Positions 30,238 to 40,000 of a stretch of 64,000 nt of DNA are shown piece after piece (positions within the stretch are counted from its first letter, which is position 1; every line of letters starts with the position of its first letter). The translations under genes were made by a program, and so were the position numbers. The DNA comes from Closterium sp. Naga37s-1 (lineage: Eukaryota; Streptophyta; Zygnematophyceae; Desmidiales; Closteriaceae), in contig CANJKZ010000265.1 of NCBI GenBank assembly GCA_947471745.1, positions 124,001-188,000 on the forward strand, read 5' to 3'. The notes under the pieces were generated by a model. The model saw only the letters and a program-made list of their open reading frames with translations. It had not been told where the DNA came from and made no database searches.

Positions 30238-30601
30238 GGCGCGTCTCTCTCTCTCTCTCTTTTCGTGGTTCGTGAGACCTTTGCGTGTCTACACCTGCAC
30301 TCAGGTTTTCCGAGATGTGCCCAACAAGAGGTGCTCCTCTGGAGCAGCCCCTTCCTTCGGTCGCTTTAGCCCTTGCTTTTGTTTTGTTTCTTTTTTGTTT
30401 TTTTGTTTTCATGTGTTGCGTGCTCTTCGGATGGCCGTTTGCTGCCTTCCATGTTTTGTAGGCCACCTTTTGTCTTGCATTATGGCGTGTGCTCTTGGTA
30501 CCCCAAGTCCCACACCGTCTCTTTTCTTTTTTCCCCCCTTCACCCGTGATTCCTTTGCATTTCAAAGGCTTGCATAGCCCGCACATCTTACCACTTTCCA
30601 T

Positions 30602-30911
30602 TTTTTCTGCTCTCTATCTCTTTCTCTCTCGTTTGCATGTACCGTAGACTTCCATGACGTAAAGGTGTTCCTCGTTTCAGGTTCTTCCACACATCAAGAG
30701 AGCATGCTCCTTTTTTTTTTTTTTTTTCAAGCTAGTCCAACAACTTAGCCATTAGACCTTCCCACTCATTCATAAGAGCATACATGCATTACTTCCAATC
30801 ACATGTTTACCTAGGACTCCTAGTCCTACACCCCATGCCTTGGGGTAGGCCCGCGGCCTTTCTAATATCCCCTATGGGATAGGCCAGCGGCCTTCGCACT
30901 CCCTAGTGCCA
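30602..30911. other. Non-coding stretch between LINE-type gene and D1 gag
   Basis: Holds a pyrimidine-rich run, 16 or so consecutive T near 30,713-30,728, and a near-duplicate pair (GGGTAGGCCCGCGGCCTT at 30,844 and GGGATAGGCCAGCGGCCTT at 30,878). It may contain the 5' end of the LINE. No gene seen. Confidence 0.5.
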
Positions 30912-32142
30912 TCACCCCCATTCAAGCCTCTCAGCACCGCCCCTTAGGGCGTTCACGCCACCGGTGCTGGCCCATGGGCTCCTCCCCCATTTTCCGGGCA
31001 AGCGGCCCGGCTGCCTACAACGGAAGCATGAGCCACGAAAGCTCCTGCCATTGCCGTCAAGTGGGGGGCCGCGCTTGTTGCCAAATGCCATGGGCCCGCG
31101 CCCTCCGCCATGTGGGGTACGGTTGAAATTGCCTTGGGCGCGCTCCATGGCCGCCACATCCGCAACGGCCTGCTTGAACGGGCGTGAGGTGAAGACGCTT
31201 TTATCTTCGTAGAGCTTGAAGCGATTTGCGGTGCGGAAGTTGGTGTAGTCGGCGACGTGGAGTAGCTTGAAGCAGCTGGTGATGAGTGTGAAAGCTTCGC
31301 CAAGGTATTCGAGGGCGCTTTCTGGCTTGTTGTGTCGCACCTCGTGCTCTGCATGCTTCAGGTATGCCCGCAGGTGTTTCAGGACCTCGGCTTGCTCACG
31401 CACGGCGGCGTTCTTGAACGAGGCGGCGGTTAGAGTGGGATTGGGAGAAGGGAGCGGGGGGAGTTGCTCAACTGGTGCAAAAGCGGCATTTAAGGCATCG
31501 TCGTCGTCTTCATTGTCACTGTCAATGGGGTTGTTCATGACTGGAGCGGCAGAGGCGCGTGTGTCTTCGCCCCTCCGGTTTTTGTCGTGCGACCGCGCTT
31601 CAAGGACTCCGTTTTCGCCTTTTCGCGTTTAGCATAAACAGAAGTCGCGTTCGGTGTAGCTATTTCTTCCGTAACATCAGGGGCCTGCTGCTGTGACAGG
31701 GACAATAGCTGCTGCAGTTGGGCTGTAGTGAAGGTTGGCACCACTTGCGCACCCGTTGCCACTTGCGCGACAGGCCCCACAGGCGCGTCAGGGCCCACAG
31801 GCGCTTCAGGGCCTACGGGCTTGCGGCGCTGACACGGACGCGGGGTGCCAGCCGCGCTGGTTGGTGCCGACTTGGCGCCTTCTGTCGTGGCCGGCGCGTG
31901 AGGGGCCACAGGGGCTCGAGGCACACCAGGGGCGTGTGCCTCGACTCCAGGAGCATGTGCCTCGACTCCAGGGGCGTGTGCCTTGGTCGCGCCCAGCAGT
32001 ACGTCGACGCTAGTCGGGGAAATTTCCCCGTCGTATGCTTGGCGCTTGCTCGGACGATCGCCCGCAATTTCGCGTGCGTTTCTTCCAGACTCGGGTCGGG
32101 TGGAGGCGGTAGCGGTATTAGCCTTGCTACCGTTAAATGCCA
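30912..32142 (-). pseudogene. D1 gag-like region (fossil)
   Basis: The likely start is at MAFNGSKANTATAS (about 32,142). Next come Ala/Pro-rich repeats (EAHAPGV, VGPDAPVGPVAQ), a glutamine/leucine stretch (LQQLLSLSQQQ), an acidic block (DSDNEDDDDAL) and a helical domain (LKHLRAYLKHAEHEVRHNKP). A degenerate zinc-knuckle-like end (CFRCRQPG) follows. The position before the polymerase part and the knuckle-like end support a gag role. Broken. Confidence 0.65.
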
Positions 32143-32254
32143 TAGTTGCTGCGTTGTGAGCAAAAATGTCCGAGAGTAAAGTCAACGGGGATTGAAAGCG
32201 GGGAAGAGACTTCAACTTCGCCAGCTTGGGAGTGGGAGACGAAAGTTGAGAATG

Positions 32255-32405
32255 AAAATCAGCTAAACCGTTTGAAAATGAGAGACGTGGGTGGAGGGAA
32301 ATGACCTCCAGCCCACATTTTGTACTCCAAAATAGGCGTTTAGCACGGCTCGGCGTTGCCAAATCCTACATTACAAGCAGCTTCGCTTTCAAAATACATA
32401 ATTTT
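32255..32405 (-). repeat. D1 split repeat A1
   Basis: 151 bp 5' terminal repeat of D1, upstream of the gag-like region. Its partner A2 lies 7.5 kb away at the other end. Similarity begins at or slightly before AAAATCAGC and ends at CATAATTTT. Confidence 0.9.
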
Positions 32406-32596
32406 CAAAATACATAACAATATACATTTTTGTTTGGAGCAATTTCCGGTACGGTCCGTATTCGCAGGACCAGTGTGTTACAATCCCAAGTGGGACTTAG
32501 CGAAGGATCGCTCAGGGTTGATCGCTCAGGGTTGATCGCAGGGTAATGTTGCAGCGGAAGTGTTGACCTCGGATCAGAGTGAATGAAAATGACTGA

Positions 32597-33341
32597 GGGT
32601 ACATTCCTGTGTTGACACAAGTGTCTCAATGCCCTTTTTCTCGAGTCGCGTCCACACATTTTGTCAACCACGCATCACTAAAACTGCCGTCATTGCCCGG
32701 ATATAAGACATATATGTCTTATCTCGTACATGGGCAAAATTCTTGGGTTGTCTTGTATTTGGGTCGGTTTAGGGTGTCTTATAAGTCTTATAAATGGACT
32801 AAGAACCATTTAGAAGATACCCCCTCGTTATACAATTGCACCTAACCCCTACACTGGCTTAAATCGTACACACAAATAGGTGTCCTATAGTGAGGCTACC
32901 CCGTTTATAAGACACCCGAATAATAGACACCCCCTGTCTTCTATTCAACACTGTCTTATACCCGAGTGATGACGGTGAGTGTATCGCGACACTAGGCGAC
33001 AGTGCGAAATTTACAATTGTGCGAATTTGATTGGGTGACCTGGGTGATCAGGCAAATGGGAGTGTTATTTAGATGCGCAGGAAATTTTTCCTCCCGAAAT
33101 TGGCATTGTGGGGTGTCCAGGTGCATGTGATCGTGTCGGACATTTCGAGTCGTGTGCGAAATTATCGAAGTGACGGGTCAAGGTGCAATTTGTCAGGGAC
33201 GTCAGCGCGTTTCACGCTGACCAATTAAAAATACAGTACCGGTCACTGGAACGCGACTCGCATTGGGACACAATACAATCTATGCTGTTTTTGGGTGTCA
33301 CAAAGAGATTGAGACACAAATGTCGACACAGGAATGTACCC
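32597..33341. mobile_element. 745 bp non-autonomous TIR DNA transposon (MITE-like)
   Basis: Terminal inverted repeats of about 31 bp with three or four mismatches: left GGGTACATTCCTGTGTTGAC, right (reverse complement) GGGTACATTCCTGTGTCGAC; both continue to GTGTCTCAAT. It is flanked by TGA on both sides (32,594-32,596 and 33,342-33,344). The relative C6 LTR shows the empty site with a single TGA. No transposase is coded. The GGG start and 3 bp duplication recall PIF/Harbinger, though that superfamily normally duplicates TWA; superfamily left open. Confidence 0.85.
32697..32964. repeat. Inner inverted-repeat cluster within the TIR element
   Basis: Begins CGGATATAAGACA and ends TGTCTTATACCCG, forming outer inverted ends. 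Inside are the perfect 20 bp palindrome at 32,703-32,722 (ATAAGACATA and its complement) and a further pair, GGGTGTCTTATAA near 32,774 against TTATAAGACACCC near 32,914. It may be a second foldback element inserted in the first, or the fold-back core of a single element. Confidence 0.6.
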
Positions 33342-35784
33342 TGAGATGACAATAGCATGCACACATCGGGTTTATATAAGAATACAAAGGAATACGAAAC
33401 GACTAGCCATGTACTCTAACGGGTACATTCCCTTATTGCAGCGAGTTGAAACCGTGCGGCGCGGGAACCCGTTTCAAACCTGTTCATTTTAAATGTTTCT
33501 GCCTGCATCGAGGTTCGTTAGACGGTTACCAGCGTTGCTTTGACTCTTCTGACTCCTCGACTTCGTACTCGGTAGAGTCGGCTCCTGTAGCATACAGGAA
33601 TGCCTTCTCATGACGTTTCATATTGTAACACACCCCTCCATTCTCCGGCGCGCAGAGGGCTGACACGCTTGACTACTCCGGTGAGGTCGGAGCAGTGCTT
33701 GTAGTGCTGACATGGTAGTCGCTTGGTGAGGAAGTCAGCTACCATCTCGGTGGTGGGGCAGTACGAGAGGTCAACTTCTGGTCAATTTCGTCTTTGACGA
33801 AAAAATTACCGAAGCGCCATGTGCTTCGTGCGGTTCTCGAATCCTGGCTTGTTCGCGATCTTGATTGCGCTCTGGTTGTCGTAGTGAAGGCGAAAGGTAG
33901 GCGAAGTTGGGATTTTCGCTTCCTAAAGCAACTCTTGCAGGTACAGACCTTCGCGAACTGCTGCTGTCGTAGCGATGTATTCTGCTTTGGCCGATGACAG
34001 GGCAACCAGCTATTGCTTTTGCGAGTTACAGGAGATTGGTCCTGTTGGCTTCAGGCCGAAGACAAAGCTGGTTCATGACCGTCAGTTCGCAGGATCAGCT
34101 GCATGATCTGCGTCCATGTAGCCATTGAGGTTGAAGGAGGTTGTCGTCAGCGTGGAATAGAAGAGCCCGATGTCGGGTGTAGAGATGAAGTGCTGCAGGG
34201 CGCGCTACAGGTCTAGCTGGTTCTCAGCTACTGGCTTGCGAGAGTACTGTGCTAGTTGGCTGGCGATGTACGAAAGGTCGGGTCGGCAAGTGACAGATGC
34301 GAACAGCAGGCACCCCAGTTGCTGCTAGTACAGTTGGACTCTTGCGAGCGACAGAGGTTTGTTGTCCGGTTTGTAGTTGGCGGTGGGTCTGCGGTAAGGA
34401 GTTGAAAGTGGTGCGGGTGAAATGTTGAAGCGTTCCCCCAGCTGCTCTGCGTACTTCGAGGATGACAGGTGAATTGCTTTTGGCACGCAGGTGATGTTCA
34501 GCCCCAAAAACAGTGTGACGTTGTGGTTGATGGTGATATCAACGCGCTGCGCCAGGTTCTCCTCGAACTGATTGAGGAGTTAGTTGCAGGTGTCGGTGTG
34601 TAGCAGGTCGTCGACGTAGATGGTCAAGAGGATGTAATCACTACTGAAGTGAAGGCGGTACATTTCCGGGTCGTGCGGCAGCTGCATGAAGCCAGTTTCC
34701 AAGGGGATTTTGTGCAGATGTTGCGCCTGTTTTATCCCGTAGAGGGATTTCTTCAGCTGACAGACCCTTGGGTCTCCTTCCCTGTAGGTGTGTGGCTGCT
34801 CCACGAAAATAGTTGGATCCACCAGCGCGTATAAAAACGTGTTCTTCACATCGATCTGCGACGGTGGTAGGTGCTTAGCGGCAGCAATGACAAGTAGAAT
34901 CCTGACGGAGGTGTGACGGCTGACGGGAGCAAAGGTTTGATAAAAAAAATTGCCGTGGCGCTGGTCGTATCCGCGTACGACCCATCGTGCCTTGAAGCGC
35001 TCAAAAGTACCGTCAGTGTTGGTTTTTAGGCAAAAAACCCACTTTCCGTTTAGCACCCTCCTCCCCTTCACTGCTGCACGATCGACTAGGACCCACGTGT
35101 CGCGTGATTCCAGCGCCTTTAGCATCACGCCATTCCTTGGCATGAGGACCGCTCAGGGCCTGGCGTGAGGACTGGTCAGGGCGTGGCGTGGGTTTTTGGG
35201 TTCGACGGCGCGCGTGAGAGTGGTGACTGACGGGTGTAGGCCAAGAAGCTAAAGGCCGGACACATTGGTGGTGCCTGTAGTGTCTGTGGCGGTAACCTCC
35301 ACCACATCGTCATCGTCACTGTCATAGGCAGGTAAAGAAGTGTTGGGCTGAGTGTGGCGACATGATGGTCTTGGTGTAGGAGCGTCGTTGTCATTGTCAT
35401 CATCGTCGTCATCGCGCGGTTGAGACGGTACGTCTGGATGTTCATCGGCGGGGTCACGGTCGAGTGCTGCTGCTGCTGCTACCTTGTCTTCCGGAGATGC
35501 AAAGCTGCGGCCGTTGTTGGCGTAGGCACATGTGACATTGCAGTGCTCGTCCTCGATCCACTGTTGCAAGGTGAGGCACTCGTAGAAGTTTACGTCGCGG
35601 GCAGGGACGATCTGTTTGGTGTCAATGTCGAGAATCAGCCAGCCCTGGTACTCGTGACTGAGCCCCAAGTGGACTCCCCAGCGTGCGCGTTGGGTAAACT
35701 TGCCTGTTGTGGCCGAAGTCGGACACTCATGTTCATTCATAAAAAATTATGAAAATATATGAACTCTCATGTTCATTCATCAAC

Positions 35785-36074
35785 TGGTAGTGATTGTTAT
35801 GAGTTGTAAAAGAGAGTGCGCAGGTAAACGAATAACGAGACTGTGATTAACTGATCTGAGAATACAATGAAGGCACAGACTAATGTAGGGGTTGGCCTAG
35901 CTAGGAGGAAACCTCGGACGAGCGAGGTTGGGGTGCAGGTTTGGCAATGGGAAATGCCGAAGGCGACGCGAGGAGCCTCGGCAGCGTTGAAATCGGCCGA
36001 ACGTGCAAAGTCCGAAAATCGGGTTGTACGCGCAGCAGTCAACCTCGATAAGGAATTCGGGAAAATTCCTTACA
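35785..36074 (-). repeat. G3 3' LTR (edges approximate)
   Basis: On the minus strand it starts TGTAAGGAATTTTCCCG, just after a purine tract (AAGGGGGGGAT), and ends about CACTACCA. Length about 290 bp. The partner LTR is outside the window, so the outer edge is inferred from TG...CA ends only. A 13 bp direct repeat (CATGTTCATTCAT) near 35,728 and 35,768 lies just outside. Confidence 0.6.
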
Positions 36075-36086
36075 CTATCCCCCCCC

Positions 36087-36684
36087 TTAAGAAAGGCGGT
36101 CAATATCCGAAACACGCCGGCGCGCCAAGTAATCACCAACAAGTGACGAGGCGGTCAGCGAGTCAGAGTGCACCCACGTCTCGTCCTCACTGGTGCGATC
36201 AGTCCAACGGACCAGGAAATCCACGTGGCGACCAGCTGCGCCAAGTCGAACCCGATGTGCCAGAATCTTCGAAGGTTCGAGAGTCGGCTCCGGGACAGGT
36301 CGTGCAGTTGGGGCAGCTTGTTGCCGCGCGATGTCAGTCGTGGCTGGCACGAATTTCCGAAGCAGGCTGACGTGGAAGGCTTCGCGGTGACAGGTGTCAC
36401 CATCTTGATAATCTTGACGGGCCCACAAAATCGTGGTCGTAGTTTGGACGGGCCGGGCAGGTGCAGATTCTTCGTGTCAAGTAGCACTAGTTGCCCAGTG
36501 GTCAAGACGAGTTCCCGGCGTAGAAGGTCGGTGTATTTGCGGGAAGTGATATTCGCTTTGCGAATTGCGTCTATGGCTTTTTCTCGGACTTCCTGAAGTT
36601 CCGTCACAAAAGTTTGTGACCTCAGGACCGGGTTGTCGAGAGTAGTTGCCGTAGGCACCGTCGGGTCCATACCGTAATTCAGGA
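36087..36684 (-). pseudogene. G3 integrase tail and chromodomain (fossil part)
   Basis: Contains the GPxKLRPRFCGP-type integrase tail and a chromodomain-like block (ILAHRV, FLVRW, ETWV). The upstream continuation lies beyond copia C3. Confidence 0.8.
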
Positions 36685-36689
36685 AAAAC

Positions 36690-36814
36690 TGTGAAGAATG
36701 AGGAATGAATGAACTAGCAAGCAGGTGGGTACAAGTGGGAAAACCTAGAAATGTTGTACCCCATATAGTCTACCCCACTACAGCCTACAAAAACTATAGC
36801 ATATAAGTTTGACA
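36690..36814 (-). repeat. C3 3' LTR
   Basis: 125 bp; minus strand begins TGTCAAACTTATATGC and ends CTTCACA. Followed on the inner side by the purine tract complement (CACCCCCATAGG). Confidence 0.93.
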
Positions 36815-37011
36815 CACCCCCATAGGCAAAGTGGGGGAGAACAAGAGGTCACAAGACCAGTCAAGCAAAGCAAAGCAAGCTCAGGGTGGATCACAACGTC
36901 ACCACACAATCCGAGCACAAGAGCAAGGCCAAAAGGCCAGTTCACATGCAAGATCATATATAAAGGTAAACAAGCAAGTGCAGGTATAGAAAGATCACAG
37001 TACAAGCAAGG

Positions 37012-40000
37012 TCAAGAAGTGAGCAAGTGAGGCCAAGAAGGCACAAGACCTAGCATAGTACAGAAGCGCTGATGATCACCAGGCGGAAGTGCCTTGGTAA
37101 AGATATCAGCAGTGTTGGCCTCAGAGGCCACGTAAGCAAGGCGCAGCTGACCACGCTGCTGCAGCTCACGAGCAAGGAAGTAGCGGAGAGCAATGTGCTT
37201 CGTTCTGTGCTCCAGTCTGTGCTCCCGACACAAGGCCAGCATGGCCTTGTTGTCTACGTACAGAACTGGAGGAGAACGAGGCGGCTCTCCTAGGTCAGTC
37301 AGCAGGTAGGTGAGCCAGCGTAGCTCCTGTGCAGCCATGGCCCCCGCGTAGATCTCAGCCTCAAAACTGGAGCCGAGAACGGAAGACGAGCGGGTAGACC
37401 ACCACGAAACAGAGCCGGAGCCAAGGCTGAAGGTGTAACCCTGTGACGACCGCTGCGTAGCCTGGTCGTCAGCCCAAGAAGCGTCTGCGTGACCTGTGAG
37501 GACCACTGGACGTCGCCCTCCAAGCACTAGCCCCATGCCCGACGTACTGCACAAGTAGCGCAACACCCTCTTCGCTGCAGCCATGTGCTCTGGTCGGTGT
37601 CTCCCAGGAGCAACATAGCGTGCCAAGATGCTAAGAGGGTATGCAAGGTCAGGTCGAGTGCAGGTCATCAGGTACATGAGGCAGCCAACAAGCTCTGGGT
37701 ACGGGCCACTCGGCTCTACGGACTCATCCGAAGGTAGAGCTGAGAGCGAGTGGTGAGTAGACAGAGGAGTGGCCTGAGGCGAGGAGTACGTGAAGTCGAA
37801 GCGCTGAAGGACCTGCTGCACCATGTGTGACTGAGTCAGGGTAATGGTGCGCTGTGCTCTGTCCCGGGTGATCTGCAAGCCAAGGTAGCTACGCAGTTCA
37901 CCCAGGTCTGTGCACGTGTGTCTCTTCTGCAGCTCGGACTTCACGTGGGCGAGTCCAGCAGTGTCAGCAGTGGCAAAGACCAAGTCGTCGACGTACACGA
38001 GGATGTAGAACGGCGGCAAAGAGGTGTCGGTGCGCAGAAACAGCGACGGGTCGGCTGTAGAAGGAGCAAACCCAAGAGCCGCAAGTGTAGTCCTCAGTGT
38101 GTCGTGCCACTCACGGGGCGCCTGGCGGAGACTGTAGACTGGCCGCCGGAGGCTCCACTGGGTACCAGGAGGAAACGACCCAATGAAGCCAGGTGGGCGG
38201 CGCAGCCAGATCTCCTCGTGCAGGCTGCCCTGCAGAAAAGCTGTGCTGAAGTCAAGAGAGTGAAGCTCGTAGTCGCGCTGAGCGGCTATGTGCAGCAGCA
38301 CCCGAAGAGTGGTCATCTTCGGGGTGGGAGAGAAGGTCTGAAAGTAGTCAACTCCCTGCCGCTGACTGAAGCCTCGAGCCACGTAACGCGCCTTGAAGAC
38401 AGGCGGAGAACCCGGCGGCCGCTTCACCCTGAAAATCCACATGCCACTGACGATGTTCGCCCCAGGTGGGGGAACCTCGTCGACGTAGGTGCCTGTGGAA
38501 TTCCAGGAAGCCATCTCTGCGTCCATGGCTGACTGCCACTGAGAGGAGTAGGGACCCTCGATCGCCTCAGCGTACGATCGAGGAGTCGGGATGTCTGGTG
38601 CATCCGGGTCTCCCTCAGGGGCAATCAGCGTGGACACGAGATGAGGCAAAGCAGCAGCAAAACACTGGAACTCCTCCTGCCTGTCATCAAGGACGTCCGT
38701 GCTAAGAGCACACTCACCCCCGACGGACGGAGGACAGACAGACTCAGACTTAGCAACAAGACTAGCAGCGTAGTCTAGACGACAGCGAGCAGCGAAGTCG
38801 ACAAGCTCAGCAACTAGGGCAGACGCAGCAGTGGACTCAAAGGAAGGGTTAGTGACAACAGTAGCCAGGAGACGCGTGACAGAAGGACTGGCAGCACGAA
38901 GAGAGTCAGACTCCGGGTCAGCAAGAGTAGGAAGAGAGGACTCTGGAGGAGACGGCAACGGGACACGCAGAGGAGCAGTGGAAGGACGCAGTGCCATCTG
39001 GTGTGTGCCTGGGACCGCAGGAGGACGCGGACGCGCAGTACGACCACCAGTGCGAGCAGCACGAACAGGCGACGCAGGACGAGACGCAGGCTCACGACGC
39101 TCAGCAAGACCTCCAGTAGGACCAGTGTAGGGAGAAGGAGCAGGCAGGGGGGAGGCGGGCTGTAACTATGACTGCGACTGGACAGGCGGTGGACACGCTA
39201 AGGGAGGGGCAGGACCAGTAGAAGGCGGAAGACCAAGAACCTGCTCAAGGAGCGGAACGAAGTACGGCCTCGGCCGCGCAGCGCCTCCAGAACCAGCAGG
39301 GACAGCACCACTACCTCCAGCGGCAGCACCAGCGCCAGCAGCACGTCCAGCTCCAACAGCGCCAACTCCAGCACCCTCAGACGTACAGCAGCACCACCAG
39401 CGCCAACACCCCCAGCAGCTCCAGCTCCAGCAGCTCCAGCAGCACCAACTCCAGCAGGACCGGTAGCTCCAGTACCGCCAGCAGCTCCAGCAGTACCTCC
39501 AGCAGCACCAGCAGCAACAGTAGTACCTCCAGCTCCAGCAGCACGGCTCCAGCGCCGGGCAAACCACTCGCGCAGCTCCTGCGGAGAGAGTGGCTCCTGC
39601 CTCGAAGAAGCACCGCGCGAGGCCACACGAGCAGACCCAGTACCCCCAGGCTCAGCACCCCCAGACTCAGCACCCCCAGGCTCAGCACCCCCAAGCTCAG
39701 CACCCCCTGGCTCCGCACCCCTAATCTCAGCACCCCCAGGCTCCGCACCCTCAGGCTCAGCACCTCCAGACCCGGCACCCGCAGGCTCAGCACCTCTAGC
39801 AGCACCAGAGTCAACAGCTACCTCGACAGGCTCGACTGCGTCTACCTGGGACACACCTGACGGGGCAAGACCCTGAGGGGGGAGGGGGTCTACCGGGGGA
39901 GGACCTGGCGCAAGGAAGAGCGGCGGCGGGGGGAGGGGCGCAGTGCGGTAGGGGAAGAGACGGTAGTAAGGCACCGACTCGTCAAAGGTGACGTCCTGGG

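Larger units (their letters stand above)
24485..32405 (-). mobile_element. DIRS-order (tyrosine-recombinase) retroelement D1 with split direct repeats
   Basis: A minus-strand element with a gag-like region (about 30,912-32,142), reverse transcriptase and RNase H (about 26,236-27,899), tyrosine recombinase (about 25,043-25,941) and terminal repeats in the order A1, genes, B1, A2, B2. A1 is 32,255-32,405, B1 24,816-24,871, A2 24,631-24,781 and B2 24,485-24,539. Known from the order: PAT- and Ngaro-type elements carry exactly this split direct repeat layout and integrate by recombinase, without target duplications or an integrase. A1 and A2 differ at about 11 of 151 positions, so the copy is not recent. 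A LINE-type gene sits inside it. Broken, several breaks. The outer ends beyond A1 and B2 are approximate. Confidence 0.85.
32476..33630 (-). repeat. C7 3' LTR, split by a TIR element
   Basis: Plus-strand edges TGTTACAATC and ATTGTAACA, about 407 bp once the 745 bp TIR element and one TGA duplication are set aside. It shares blocks with the C6 LTR (CTAGCCATGTACT, GGGTACATTCCCTTATT, CCGTGCGGCGCGG). Confidence 0.75.
32476..35740 (-). mobile_element. Second-lineage Ty1/copia fossil C7
   Basis: A minus-strand copia related to C6. Parts: post-integrase linker (about 35,250-35,740; GVHLGLSHEYQGWLILDID and an acidic tract), reverse transcriptase (about 34,580-35,140; NGKWVFCLKTN, FERFKARWVVRGYDQ, TIYVDDLL), RNase H (about 33,740-34,100), purine tract (minus strand GAATGGAGGGGTG) and 3' LTR (32,476-33,630). 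The integrase, gag and 5' LTR are absent; the left part of gypsy G3 begins beyond 35,780. The LTR carries a nested TIR element. Broken, several breaks, old. Confidence 0.82.

Noticed and set aside
29699-30601. Frame starting MESGKMCGLCKPLKCKG, considered as a LINE ORF1 or zinc-binding protein, plus an opposite-strand frame (29,729-30,577)
   Set aside because: Most of it overlaps the real reverse transcriptase in another frame. The short cysteine motif alone is not enough evidence.
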